Positions 44,316 through 56,968 of a stretch of DNA of 64,000 nt are shown here, piece after piece. Source of the stretch: Egibacteraceae bacterium (GTDB lineage Bacteria; Actinomycetota; Nitriliruptoria; Euzebyales; Egibacteraceae); the NCBI GenBank assembly GCA_030447925.1, contig JAUJNX010000001.1, positions 832,973-896,972 of the forward strand, given 5' to 3'. The notes under the pieces were generated by a model. The model searched no databases, was not told where the DNA came from, and saw only the letters and a program-made list of their open reading frames with translations. The first letter of the stretch is position 1. Each line of letters begins with the position of its first letter. Made by a program: the position numbers and the translations under genes.

Positions 44316-45854
44316 CTAGTAGCCCGCCCACTCCTCGCGCTGCAGGTCCAGGAGGACCGGCCGCAGCAGCGTGGAGGGGCGCTGGGCGGGCGGGATGCGG
44401 TCGGGCGGGAAGACGCGGGCGGCGTCCAGCACCGGTCCCGTGAGGAAGCGCGCGGGCGGCGCGGGGTCGGGCAGGCGCAGGTCGGGCGCCGCGCCCCGCG
44501 CGGCCAGGACGAACCCCCAGTCGCCGAAGGACGGCACGTCGACGTGGTAGGGGACGACCTCCAGGCCCGCCGCCTCGACCGACGCGACGACGGTCCAGAA
44601 CGAGCGCGGCGCGAAGAACGGCGACCCCGCCTGCACGGCCATGCGCCCGTCGGGCGCCAGCAGGCCCGCGGCGAGCCCGTAGAACTCCACGCTGTACAGC
44701 TTGGCCGTCTCGGTGCTGTCGGGGTCGGGCAGGTCCACGACGACCGCGTCGAACGGCGGGCCGTCGTGGTCGCGCGCCCAGGCGAAGGCGTCGGCGGCGA
44801 CGGTGCGCACCCGGGGGTCCTCGAAGGCGGCGCGGTTGCGCTCGCGCAGCCAGGCGTCGTTGCGGGCGAGGTCGACGACGGCGGGGTCCAGGTCGACGAG
44901 CACGACCTCGGCCACGCCCGGCAGCGCCAGCACCTCGCGCAGCGCCAGGCCGTCGCCGCCGCCCAGGATCAGCACCCGCCCGCGGGGGCCGGCCAGGGCG
45001 GGGCGGACCAGCGCCTCGTGGTAGCGGTGCTCGTCGAGGCTGGAGAACTGCAGGTCGCCGTTGAGGTACAGCCGCACGTCGGCGCCGGGGCCGCGCACCT
45101 CGGCGCGCGTGAGGACGATCTCCTGGTAGTCGCTGCGCTCGACGTGGACGATCGGGTCGCGGTAGAGGCGCTGGCGGGCGGTCAGCTCGAACGGCGCGGC
45201 GTAGGCGGCCCCGGCACCGAGCAGGGCCAGCGCCCCGGCGCAGCCGGCCGCCACCGCCGCCCGCCCGGAGGCGGGCAGCGTCCGGCCGAAGACCACGCCG
45301 GCGACCACGCCGGCGGCGACGACGTTGACCGCCCCGACCAGCAGCGTGCCCTGGAGGAGCCCGAAGGCGGGCAGCAGCACGAAGGGGAACGCGAGGCCGC
45401 CGGCCAGCGCCCCGCCGTAGTCGACCGCGGACAGGTCGGCGACGGCCCCGGGCGCCTCCTGGCGGCGGATGCGCTGGATCAGGGCCATGAGCAGCGGGAT
45501 CTCGGCGCCCACGAGCAGGCCGATCACCACCGCCGCCACGAGCATCGCCCCGGTGTAGACGTTCAGCCAGGCGAAGGCGGCGTACAGGGCGGGGACCGAG
45601 AACGCGCCGACCAGGCCGAGGGTGACCTCGACGGCGGCGAACGCGGCCACGGGCCGGCCCAGGAGCGGCTTCACCGCGACCGCGCCCGCGCCCATCGCCG
45701 CCAGCACGACGCCCAGGACCACCGAGGTCTGCTGGATCGAGCTGCCCAGCAGGTAGGACCCCAGCGCGACGAGCGCCAGCTCGTACACCAGCCCGCACGC
45801 GGCGCAGACGAACACCGCGCCCAGGACGACGCGGCGGGCCGCGACGGGGCTCAC
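44316..45854 (-). CDS. Spermidine synthase-like protein with N-terminal membrane domain
   Basis: 512 residues. The first ~225 form about seven membrane helices (GLVYELALVALGSYLLGSSI, MLVAAVVIGLLVGAEIPLLM). The C-terminal half is a SpeE-like aminopropyltransferase with YQEIVLTRAE, LNGDLQFSSLDEHRYHEALV, ILGGGDGLALREVLALPGVA, VVDLPDPDSTETAKLYSVEF. Cytosolic SpeE makes spermidine; membrane-fused relatives in actinobacteria are of unknown substrate. It is the last of five overlapping or closely spaced genes (DUF4178-DUF2617-DUF4247-DUF350-this). Confidence 0.88.
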   Translation of the reverse strand: MSPVAARRVVLGAVFVCAACGLVYELALVALGSYLLGSSIQQTSVVLGVVLAAMGAGAVAVKPLLGRPVAAFAAVEVTLGLVGAFSVPALYAAFAWLNVYTGAMLVAAVVIGLLVGAEIPLLMALIQRIRRQEAPGAVADLSAVDYGGALAGGLAFPFVLLPAFGLLQGTLLVGAVNVVAAGVVAGVVFGRTLPASGRAAVAAGCAGALALLGAGAAYAAPFELTARQRLYRDPIVHVERSDYQEIVLTRAEVRGPGADVRLYLNGDLQFSSLDEHRYHEALVRPALAGPRGRVLILGGGDGLALREVLALPGVAEVVLVDLDPAVVDLARNDAWLRERNRAAFEDPRVRTVAADAFAWARDHDGPPFDAVVVDLPDPDSTETAKLYSVEFYGLAAGLLAPDGRMAVQAGSPFFAPRSFWTVVASVEAAGLEVVPYHVDVPSFGDWGFVLAARGAAPDLRLPDPAPPARFLTGPVLDAARVFPPDRIPPAQRPSTLLRPVLLDLQREEWAGY

Positions 45855-46279
45855 GCGATGGCGGCGCAGATGATCGCGCCGAGCGCGACGTGGTTGGCCG
45901 CGACGATCCAGGCGGCTGGGTTGGGCTCGGGGCGGGTCACCAGCTCGCCCAGCTCGCCGGGCGTGATGCGGTCGGTGATCACGAACGACACCGCCAGCAC
46001 GGCGATCCCCATCAGCCCGTAGGCCAGCGCGCTGACGAGCCCGGGGACGAACCCGTCCAGTGACCTCACGATCGCGGTCGTCACGACCGCGCCGACGGCC
46101 AGCAGGCCGGAGGCGACCACGACGCCCGCGTTGGCGTTGTGCTGCTCGTACAGCAGCTCGCCGAGCCGGCCGGGGGTGAGCAGGTCCACCACCCAGTAGC
46201 CGACGGCGAGCAGCACGATGCCCAGCGCCGCCCAGGCGGCGATCTGTCCCAGCTCGACGGCCAGGTTGCCCAGCTCCAC
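45851..46279 (-). CDS. DUF350 membrane protein
   Basis: 142 residues with four hydrophobic helices in two similar halves (AAWAALGIVLLAVGYWVVDL and ALAYGLMGIAVLAVSFVITD), the DUF350 pattern. A D-LTPG / DRITPGELGE element follows helix 2 and its counterpart in each half. Function unknown. It is coupled to the spermidine synthase-like gene by a 4-bp overlap. Confidence 0.85.
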   Translation of the reverse strand: MELGNLAVELGQIAAWAALGIVLLAVGYWVVDLLTPGRLGELLYEQHNANAGVVVASGLLAVGAVVTTAIVRSLDGFVPGLVSALAYGLMGIAVLAVSFVITDRITPGELGELVTRPEPNPAAWIVAANHVALGAIICAAIA

Positions 46280-46291
46280 GTTCTGCTCCTC

Positions 46292-46738
46292 CTACTTGCC
46301 GGTGCCGGGGCCCCCGCCGCGGAAGCCGCCGCCGCTGCTGGGGCGGGAGGCGGTGGGCCCACGCGGACCATAGGAGGTGGGGGAGCGGCCCCAGTACCCG
46401 ACGATCAGCGGCAGGTAGCGGGTGCGGACCCGGTCGTGGTCGTCCAGCTCCACGCGCGACCCGCTGCCCTCGGGCAGGACCGCCACCGCGTAGTCGCGGG
46501 CGCGCAGGAACGCCGAGCCCTGCTCGGTGAAGCGGTCGCGTGGTGCCATGCGCCCGGCCACCAGGTCCGCGGTGGGCTCCACCGCCTGCGCCGACCGCCA
46601 GACGCCCGCGCCGGCGGGCTCGAAGGTGGCGTCGAGAAAGGCGCGCAGGTCGGCGCGCTGCGGCGACGGCGCCGTGCAGCCGCCCAGGACGAGCGCGGCG
46701 GCCAGGACCGCGAGCAGGGCCGGGCGCGCGCGGGTCAC
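46292..46738 (-). CDS. DUF4247 lipoprotein
   Basis: 148 residues. The signal (ALLAVLAAALVLGGCTAP) ends in a lipobox with Cys near residue 21, so it should be a membrane lipoprotein. The body (DRFTEQGSAFLRARDYAVAV, RYLPLIVGYWGRSPTSYG) matches DUF4247, and the C-terminus is Gly/Ser/Arg-rich. GTG at 46738 overlaps the DUF2617 gene's stop by 4 bp. Function unknown. Confidence 0.83.
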   Translation of the reverse strand: MTRARPALLAVLAAALVLGGCTAPSPQRADLRAFLDATFEPAGAGVWRSAQAVEPTADLVAGRMAPRDRFTEQGSAFLRARDYAVAVLPEGSGSRVELDDHDRVRTRYLPLIVGYWGRSPTSYGPRGPTASRPSSGGGFRGGGPGTGK

Positions 46739-47250
46739 CCGGCGCCCCGCCCGAGCCGGGACCGGGTCACGACCACCTCGCCGGTGCGGGGGTAGGAGTG
46801 CCAGGTCGTCCACACGGCGGTCCCGTCCTCGCCGCGCAGGCGCAGCGCGGTCACGGCGTCGCCGTCCTCGCCGGGGTAGACCCCGCACAGGGCGCGCGGG
46901 TCGGCGGCGAGCCCGCAGGCGAGGCGCCGCACCGCGGCCCGCAGCGCCGGGGGGTCCAGGTGGCGCACCGACGAGGTGAATCGGTAGGCGCCGGCGGCGT
47001 GGCGCGCGGGCAGGGCGGCCCCGCCGGGGGAGCAGGCGACGGTCTCGGACCACGCCGCGCCGGACCCGTCGTGCAGCAGCACCTGGTGGGAGGCGCCCAG
47101 GAGTCGCAGCTCGACGCGCCAGGTCCCCTGGCGCAGCGCGCGGACCGCCAGCGCGGGCTGCGGCGCCAGCCCCAGCGACAGGCGCAGGTCCGCCGCCCGG
47201 GTGTCGCGGTAGGGGGCCGCCAGCACCAGCGCGGCGGCGGGGGCGCTCAC
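46735..47250 (-). CDS. DUF2617 family protein
   Basis: 171 residues, beta-rich and soluble. Recognisable segments are VLLHDGSGAAWSETVACSP, AYRFTSSVRHL and GEDGTAVWTTWHSYPRTGEV, the tail typical of DUF2617 in actinobacteria. GTG at 47250 overlaps the DUF4178 gene's stop. Function unknown. Confidence 0.82.
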   Translation of the reverse strand: MSAPAAALVLAAPYRDTRAADLRLSLGLAPQPALAVRALRQGTWRVELRLLGASHQVLLHDGSGAAWSETVACSPGGAALPARHAAGAYRFTSSVRHLDPPALRAAVRRLACGLAADPRALCGVYPGEDGDAVTALRLRGEDGTAVWTTWHSYPRTGEVVVTRSRLGRGAG

Positions 47251-47837
47251 TCCTCCACCACGTAGACGGTCAGGCTGCGCGGCAGCACGTCGGTGCCGGT
47301 CGAGACCTCCCAGGCCCCGCCGAAGTGCTCGAAGCTGAGGCGCGCGTCGCCGTCGCCGCGGTAGTCGGCGTAGCGGGCGGTGCCCGCCGGGGCGGTGCCC
47401 GTCGTGCCCTCGGCCCGGAAGGCCGCCTCGCCGCGCTCGCGGAGGCGGTAGGCGGCGCCGCCCATCCGCACCTCGCGGGCGCCGGGCTCGCCGTCGACCT
47501 CGGCGATGCCCACGCGCTGCCACCAGGTCACGACCAGCCCCTCGTCGTCCTCGACGCCCAGCCAGCGCTGCTCGCGGCCCTCGGCGACCAGGTGCTCGGC
47601 CCACGCGGCGCCGTCCTGGTCGAAGCGCAGCGACCCGCGCACCAGCCAGTCGCGGCCCTCGTGGCTGACGACGTCGCCGGCCTTCAGCTCCTGCAGGAGC
47701 TGCTCGGTGCCGGTCAGGTCGGCCAGCGGGTCGCGGCGCGGCACGGGCCGCTGCGCCGCGCGCCGGGCGCGCAGCCACAGGACCACCGCGACGGCGGCGA
47801 TCACCACCAGCACGGCCACCACGACCGCGCCCCTCAT
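47247..47837 (-). CDS. DUF4178 membrane-anchored protein
   Basis: 196 residues. One N-terminal helix (AVVVAVLVVIAAVAVVLWLR) is followed by a DUF4178 domain (LKAGDVVSHEGRDWLVRGSL, EQRWLGVEDDEGLVVTWWQR, LSFEHFGGAWEVSTGTDVLP). ATG at 47837 follows GGAGCGGGC. It is the first gene of the five-gene cluster; a TAGCCT box on the minus strand near 47892-47897 may be its promoter. The cluster recurs in actinobacteria and has no assigned role. Confidence 0.83.
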   Translation of the reverse strand: MRGAVVVAVLVVIAAVAVVLWLRARRAAQRPVPRRDPLADLTGTEQLLQELKAGDVVSHEGRDWLVRGSLRFDQDGAAWAEHLVAEGREQRWLGVEDDEGLVVTWWQRVGIAEVDGEPGAREVRMGGAAYRLRERGEAAFRAEGTTGTAPAGTARYADYRGDGDARLSFEHFGGAWEVSTGTDVLPRSLTVYVVEE

Positions 47838-47937
47838 CGCTGCCCGCTCCTCCGCCTCGTGCACCTCCGGAGGCCGGACGGCCCCGCACCGAGGCTAGGC
47901 GCGCGGCGGGTCGCGCGCCTCCTCCGGACGGCCCGGG

Positions 47938-49582
47938 TCACAGCCGCCGCAGCCAGGCGTCGGCGTGCGCGAGGCGCCGCTCCAGCTGCGCGACGGTCGC
48001 CTCGCCGATCGCGCGGATGCCCGCGAGGCGGTTCAGCTCCACGTTGACCTGCTGGTGGGTGCGCCCCGACAGCCGCGCGATCGCCTTGGCGCGCTCGGCG
48101 TTGCCGGCCCGCAGCGCCGCCTACTGCTCCCGCCGGGTGCCCGCCGCGGGCGAGTCCGCCCCGTCGGCCCCGCCCGCCCCCGCGCCGCCGGGCAGCGGCG
48201 GGGCGGGCCCAGCGCGACGGTGACGCCGGCGTCGGGCTCCTCCTCGGCCGCGGGTGGGACGCCCGGCGCGTCGTCGGCCAGCGCGGCCGACGGCGTCCCC
48301 AGCGGGGTCGCCGAGATCGCAGCGAACAGCGACAGCTGCTCGGTGTCCTCGCGCAGGGCGGCGGGCAGCGGGTCCTCGAGCAGGTCCTCGACCGGCTCGC
48401 CGTCCTCCCGCGCCGGCGCAGGCTGTGGCGCCGCTGCTCGGCGATGCGGGCGGCGAAGGTGCGCAGGCGCGGGTCGTCGGGGACGAACAGGAACGCGCGC
48501 TGGCGCGGCACGCCGCGGGTCCAGCGCACCAGGCGGCCGACGGCCTGGCGGAAGAACAGCTCCGTCGCGGTGGTGGTGGCGTACACCCCGACGCGCAGGC
48601 GGGGCACGTCCACGCCCTCCGAGATCATCCGCACGGCGACGATCCACGGGGCCCCGCCGCGCGCGAAGCGGGCGATGCGCGCCGACGCGGCCGGGTCGTC
48701 GGAGGTGGCCACCTCCACGGCGACGCGGTGGCGGTCGCGCAGCAGCGCCGCGATCCCGCGCGCGTGGTCCTGGTCGATGGCGATGACCAGGCCGCCCGCG
48801 TCGGGGTGGGTGCGGCGGATGCGCGTGAGCTGGTCGTGGGCCTGGTCCAGGACGGTGGGCAGCCACTGGCCCTCCAGCGACAGCGCCGTGCGCAGCCGCT
48901 GGCCCGTGCCCGCCCGGTCGAGGTTGTCGGCGAAGGTGTGCGCGCGCATCGCCCCGTCCGGGGCGGTCCACTCCATGTGCCCGTCCAGGCGCGGGAACAC
49001 GACCGGCCGCACGACCCCGCCCTCTGCGAGGGCGTCGCCGTAGCCGTACTCGAAGTCCGGCTCCGCCTCGCCGCCCAGGTAGCTGACGAACGGGATCGCC
49101 GTGGTGTCGGACCGGAAGGGCGTCCCCGACAGCGCCAGGCGGCGCGCGGCGGGCTCAAAGGCGTGGCGGATGCCGTCGCCCCACGCGCGCTCGTCGCCGG
49201 CGTGGTGCAGCTCGTCGAACACGACGAAGGCGTCGCGGGCCAGCCCGCGGATCAGGTCGGGGCTGCCGGCGACCTGCTGGTAGGTGACGACCACGCCGTG
49301 CATGTCGGCGGGCAGGCGGTCCCGCGACGCCCACGCCGGGTCCAGGTGCAGCGCGAACGCCGCCGCCGCGGCCGCCCACTGGGTCTTCAGGTGCTGGGTG
49401 GGCGCGACCACGATCACGCGGGCGCGCGGCTGCCCGCCCAGGTGACGGCGCGCGGCGGTCAGGGCGAAGGTGGTCTTGCCGGCGCCCGGCGTGGCCACGG
49501 CGAGGAAGTCGGGGCCCGGTGTGGCGGCCCAGCGCTCCAGCGCGCGCAGCTGCCAGGCCCGCAAGCGGACGGAGCGCGACAT
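47938..49582 (-). CDS. DEAD/DEAH-type superfamily 2 helicase, frameshifted and with an in-frame TAG
   Basis: The N-terminal ~370 residues read cleanly: VATPGAGKTTFALTAARRHL (Walker A), VFDELHHAGDERAWGDGIRH (DELH box), LALSGTPFRSDTTAIPFVSY, VAVRMISEGVDVPRLRVGVY and FFRQAVGRLVRWTRG (motifs V and VI). Frame changes follow near 48425 and 48200. A TAG (48121-48123 region) precedes a last segment (NAERAKAIARLSGRTHQQVN, LAHADAWLRRL) that ends at the TGA at 47938-47940. Function is likely DNA repair or defence-like remodelling; no partner gene is seen. Total about 548 residues. Confidence 0.85.
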
Positions 49583-49612
49583 GCGGCGGCCGATGATGCC
49601 ACCGGGCTGGCT

Positions 49613-49618
49613 TACCCT
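49613..49618 (+). promoter_or_regulatory. -10 box of the adenosine deaminase gene, leaderless start
   Basis: TACCCT ends exactly 6 nt before the ATG at 49625. No ribosome site lies between. Confidence 0.5.
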
Positions 49619-49624
49619 CTGCGG

Positions 49625-50760
49625 ATGCGACCCCTCGCCACCCTGCCCAAGGCCCACCTCCACCTGCACCTGGAGGGCGGGATGCGTCCCACCACGCTGG
49701 CCGAGCTGGCCGACCGCGCGGGCCTGGAGGTCCCGCCCATCCGCGGGTACGGCAGCTTCACCGCGTTCGCCGACATGTACCACGCCGCCTGCGAGGTGCT
49801 GCGCACGCCGGAGGACTTCGCCCGCCTGGTGCACGAGGTCGTCGCCGACGCGGGAGAGGCGGGCGCCGCCTGGATCGAGCCGGCGCTGTGGGCGCCCCTG
49901 CACGCCGACCGGCTGGGCCCCGAGCGCGAGGTGCTGGAGCTGGCGCTGGACGCCGGCCGCGCCGCCGAGGCCGCGACCGGCGTGGGGGTCGGGTGGATCG
50001 TCGCGGCCGACCGCACCCGGCCGGTCGAGGAGGCGGTCGCCCAGGCGCGCCTGGCCGCGGAGTACGCCGGGCGGGGGTGGTCGGGTTCGGCCTGGCCAAC
50101 GACGAGGCCGCCTTCCCGCCCGAGCCGTTCGCGCCGGCCTTCGCGATCGCCCGCGAGGCCGGGCTGCTGCCCGTGCCCCACGCCGGGGAGCTGGCCGGGC
50201 CGGAGAGCGTGCGCGGCGCCCTGGACGCGCTGCACGCGCGGCGCCTGGGCCACGGCGTCCGGGCCGTCGAGGACCCCGACCTCGTCGCCCGCCTCGCCCG
50301 CGAGCAGGTCTGCCTGGACGTCTGCCCGACCAGCAACCTGCTCCTGGCCGTCGTCGCCGACCTGGCCGAGCACCCGCTGCCCCGCCTCCTGCGCGCGGGC
50401 GTGCCCTGCAGCATCAACGCCGACGACCCGCTGCTGTTCGGGTCTGGGCTGCTGGAGGAGTACACCGTCGCCCGCGACGGCATGGGCCTGGACGACGGCC
50501 AGCTGGCGGTCGTCGCGGCGTCCTCGATCCGCCACAGCGGCGCGCCGTCGGAGCGCCGCGCCGCCGCCCTCGCCGGCATCGACGCCTGGCTCGCCGTGCC
50601 TGACCTGGCGCTAGCGGCCCCGCCGGCGGTGGGCGCACGGCGGCGAGGGGCGGGAGGAGACGATCGTGCGGCCACCGCCGGATGCGGCGGCGCGCGCACG
50701 TCCCACCGCGGGACGGCGGGCGGCGGGTGTGCGGTTTACCGTCGGCGGCCGGCGAGGTAG
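49625..50760 (+). CDS. Adenosine deaminase, frameshifted near 50085
   Basis: MRPLATLPKAHLHLHLEGGM carries the HxH metal site at the start. After one missing base near 50085 come VVGFGLANDEAAFPPEPF, LLPVPHAGELAGPESVRGAL (His and Glu), RLGHGVRAV, VCLDVCPTSNLLLAVV and GVPCSINADDPLLFGSG (Asp-Asp). The enzyme converts adenosine to inosine in purine salvage. The frame after ~50610 (AVGARRRGAGG onward) has no family match and overlaps the end of the fic gene on the other strand, so the true end is likely earlier. Confidence 0.9.
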
Positions 50761-51659
50761 GCGTCGACCCAGGTGCGCGTCGTGCGCCACTGGTCGCCGC
50801 GCTTGACGGCCTCCAGCCGGCCGCGCTGGGCCGCCGCCCGCAGGGTCTCGACCTTCAGCCCGGGGTCGCGAAGGCGGCCAGCGGCAGGAGCAGGTCGACG
50901 CCGTGGCCCGGCCCCGCCGCGAAGCGGCGCAGGACCGCCCCCAGCCCGGCCGCGAGCAGGTCCGCCAGCGGGAGGGTCTCCCCGGTCGGCGCGCCCCAGC
51001 GCGTGCAGGTAGCGGTAGCGCTCGCGGTGGTGCAGCAGCGCGGGCGGCCAGCCGCGCCGCAGCAGCAGCAGGTCCACGAGCAGCCGGCCCACCCGCCCGT
51101 TGCCCGCCGCGAACGGCCGGATCACCTCGAAGCGCGCGTGCAGGTCCGCCAGTGCGGCGAGCCCGTCGTCGGGGTCGGCGGCGTCGGCCTCCTCGACCCA
51201 CGCCGCGACCGCGTCGGGCACGGCCGAGGCGGCGGCCGGCGAGGTCCCGCCGCGGAACGGCAGGACGTCGAAGGTGCGCCAGGCGCCGCCGCCGTCGCCC
51301 GCGACCCGCCGGTGCAGGTCGCGGACGTCGTCGACGGTCAGCGGGGGCCCCGCGGCGTCGGAGCCGGGCGGCCGGGCCCGGTCGTGCACCGCCGCCACCG
51401 CGTCGGCGAGGCCGCGCACCGCGGCCACGTCGGCGTCGGCGGCGCCCGCGGGGACGCGGCCGTCCAGGATCGCGGCCACCTCCGCCCCGGTCACGGCGCG
51501 CCCGTCGATCGCCGCGCCGTGGGCCACCTGGTCGGCCAGCAGCCGCCGCCACGGCTCCGGCGCCGACGCCGGCGGCGGCAGCCCGCCCAGCCGCGCCCGC
51601 AGCCCCTCCAGCTCGGCCTGTGCGGCGGTCGCCGGGCTCCTCCGCCTCGTGTTCGCCAT
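50736..51659 (-). CDS. Fic/DOC family protein with degenerate active site
   Basis: The Fic core reads FEVIRPFAAGNGRVGRLLVD, where the family motif is HPFxxGNGRxxR: the catalytic His is Arg. The N-terminal inhibitory helix, normally (S/T)xxxEG, reads HGAAIDGRAVT. Fic enzymes transfer AMP or other groups from nucleotides to proteins; this one may be inactive or altered. Two compensating frame changes lie near 51005 and 50870, after which a small HTH-like C-terminal part (VETLRAAAQRGRLEAVKRGD) ends at a TAA. ATG at 51659 has the -10 box GATACT 6 nt upstream. Confidence 0.82.
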   Translation of the reverse strand: MANTRRRSPATAAQAELEGLRARLGGLPPPASAPEPWRRLLADQVAHGAAIDGRAVTGAEVAAILDGRVPAGAADADVAAVRGLADAVAAVHDRARPPGSDAAGPPLTVDDVRDLHRRVAGDGGGAWRTFDVLPFRGGTSPAAASAVPDAVAAWVEEADAADPDDGLAALADLHARFEVIRPFAAGNGRVGRLLVDLLLLRRGWPPALLHHRERYRYLHALGRADRGDPPAGGPARGRAGGGPAPLRGGAGPRRRPAPAAGRLRDPGLKVETLRAAAQRGRLEAVKRGDQWRTTRTWVDAYLAGRRR

Positions 51660-51665
51660 GGCCGG

Positions 51666-51671
51666 AGTATC
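51666..51671 (-). promoter_or_regulatory. -10 box of the fic gene, leaderless start
   Basis: GATACT on the minus strand lies exactly 6 nt before the ATG at 51659. The rest of the 51660-51868 gap shows no gene. Confidence 0.45.
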
Positions 51672-51868
51672 GGGCTTGTGAGGGCTCCGCGTCCCGGCGA
51701 TCCTGCGCGAGTGCACGAAGAGGAGCCGGCCGCCGACCGCGCCCGCCGTCCGGAGCGCTGACGCCGCGCTGTCAAGCACCACACCCGTCCGGCCGGACGC
51801 CAGGCCGCACGCGGCCGGTGGGTAGCGTCCCGCCGCGCGGAGGTCGGGGCGACGGCGGAGGGGGCGGC

Positions 51869-52240
51869 GTGCGGGCCAGGACGGCGGCGGGTCTGATCGC
51901 GGCGGCGGTGGTGCTGGTGGCGGCACCCGCCCCGCCCGCGTCGGCGGCGCTCCCCGCAGCGGTCCCGCCCGCGGTGCCCGCCGCCGTGGCCGCGGCGGTC
52001 CCGCCCGCGGCGCCCGCCGCCGTGGCCCCGGCGGCCCCGGCGGCCCCGGCGGCCGCGGCCCCCGCCGCCCCTCCCACGCCCGGCGCGCAGGCCGGGCCGG
52101 TGCTGGCCCACACCGGGCCCGCGACCGCCGGGCCGGAGGTGTGGCTGGGGGCGCTGGCGCTGCTCACCGGCGGCCTGCTGGTGGCCGCCGGGGTCGGGCG
52201 CGGGGTGCCGGAGCCCGCGCGTGCCCCCGACCCCCGCTGA
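51869..52240 (+). CDS. Small surface protein with an LAHTG cell-wall sorting signal
   Basis: 123 residues. The signal peptide (TAAGLIAAAVVLVAAPAPPA) is followed by an Ala/Pro-rich stalk of about 50 residues, then VLAHTGPATAGPEVWLGALA, a hydrophobic helix and a tail with Arg residues. LAxTG plus helix plus charged tail is the sorting signal of class E sortases. It should be linked to the cell wall and act as a spacer or stalk; it has no other domain. GTG at 51869 follows GGAGGGGG. The only sortase in the window, at 16750-17521, looks class F, so the enzyme is probably elsewhere. Confidence 0.75.
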   Translation: MRARTAAGLIAAAVVLVAAPAPPASAALPAAVPPAVPAAVAAAVPPAAPAAVAPAAPAAPAAAAPAAPPTPGAQAGPVLAHTGPATAGPEVWLGALALLTGGLLVAAGVGRGVPEPARAPDPR

Positions 52241-52271
52241 CGCTTTGCCGCCCGGCACGGCGGGGGAAACA

Positions 52272-55767
<3,496 letters not shown>

Positions 55768-55837
55768 CGGCGCGCGGGTACCCCGGTAGGATCGGGGCGA
55801 TCACGACCACCCCCTCACCCCCCTAGAGGATGTCGCG

Positions 55838-56956
55838 TTGCGCCCCCACCCCCGCCGCCTGGCCCTGCTCCTGTCCGCCGTCGCCCTGCTGGCCGCCGGC
55901 TGCGGCGCCGCGGACGCCGCCACCGACCCGTCGCTGGCGGCCACGGTGAACGGGCAGGCGGCCACGGTGAACGGGCAGGAGATCACCGTCGAGCAGCTCG
56001 AGGAGCGCTTCGCCGCGCTGCGGGAGAACCCGCAGACGGCCGCGCAGCTCGAGGACGACCCCGACGGGACGATCGCCCAGCAGGCCCAGGCCGAGCTGCT
56101 GTCCGACCTCGTCCGCACCGCGCTGCTCGAGCAGTCCGCGGAGGAGGAGCTGGACTTCACCGTGAGCGACGCGGAGGTCGAGGAGCAGCGCGAGCTGGTC
56201 GTCGAGCAGCTCGGCGGCCAGGAGGGCTTCGACGCCTTCGTCGAGGAGCAGGGGCTGACCGAGGAGGAGGTCGACCTCCAGCTGCGCCAGCTCGCGCTCA
56301 ACACCGGGATCACCGAGCGCCTCCAGGAGCAGGAGGGCAACGAGGTCACCGACGCCGAGGTCGCCGAGTACTACGAGCAGAACGCCGAGACCCAGTTCGG
56401 CCCGACCGCGACGGTGCGCCACATCCTGGTGGAGGACGAGGCCGCGGCGCAGGCGGCGCTGGACCGGCTGAACGGCGGCGAGGACTTCGCCGCGGTCGCC
56501 GAGGACGTCTCCACGGACCCGGGCAGCGCCGCGCAGGGCGGGGAGCTGGGCGAGATCTCACGCGGCCAGACGGTGCCGGAGTTCGAGGAGGCCGCCTTCA
56601 GCGCGCCGCTCAACGAGCCGACCGCGCCGGTGCAGACCCAGTTCGGGTTCCACATCCTCGAGGTCACCGCCCGCAACGAGGAGCCCCGGCCCCTGTCGGA
56701 GGTCGAGGACGAGATCCGCGAGCAGCTCCAGAGCGAGCGCAGCGGCAACCTGGCCCAGGAGTTCCTCCAGGAGCAGGCGGCGGACGCGGAGGTCACCGTC
56801 AACCCGCGCTTCGGCACCTGGGACGCCGACCTCGGCCAGATCGTCCCCGAGGACCCGCTGGGCGAGGCCACCCCCGCCCCCGAGGACGCCCCCGCCGGCG
56901 AGGCCCCGGGCGCGCCCGAGGACGGCGCCCCCGCGCCGGACGACGTCACCCCGTAG
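55838..56956 (+). CDS. PpiC/SurA-type peptidyl-prolyl isomerase lipoprotein
   Basis: 372 residues. The signal ends in LLAAGCGA with a lipid-modified Cys at 22. A SurA-N-like helical part follows, then a PpiC rotamase domain near 183-275 (ATVRHILVEDEAAAQAALDR, GGELGEISRGQTVPEFEEAA, FGFHILEV). The tail is Pro/Glu/Asp-rich. It should fold exported proteins outside the membrane. TTG at 55838 follows AGAGG; a TAGGAT box lies at 55787-55792. A 21-bp tandem duplication near 55938-55979 repeats ATVNGQA. mfd-ppiC-mazG is a common actinobacterial order. Confidence 0.9.
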   Translation: MRPHPRRLALLLSAVALLAAGCGAADAATDPSLAATVNGQAATVNGQEITVEQLEERFAALRENPQTAAQLEDDPDGTIAQQAQAELLSDLVRTALLEQSAEEELDFTVSDAEVEEQRELVVEQLGGQEGFDAFVEEQGLTEEEVDLQLRQLALNTGITERLQEQEGNEVTDAEVAEYYEQNAETQFGPTATVRHILVEDEAAAQAALDRLNGGEDFAAVAEDVSTDPGSAAQGGELGEISRGQTVPEFEEAAFSAPLNEPTAPVQTQFGFHILEVTARNEEPRPLSEVEDEIREQLQSERSGNLAQEFLQEQAADAEVTVNPRFGTWDADLGQIVPEDPLGEATPAPEDAPAGEAPGAPEDGAPAPDDVTP

Positions 56957-56968
56957 GGTCCGACCGCG

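Noticed and set aside
49625..50760. The ~45-residue tail of adenosine deaminase as a real extension
   Set aside because: It overlaps the fic gene end on the other strand and has only GC-biased low-complexity sequence.
52141..52271. Upstream in-frame extension of mfd
   Set aside because: It lies in the frame entered only after the shift near 52560; the real N-terminus is in the frame starting at 52272.
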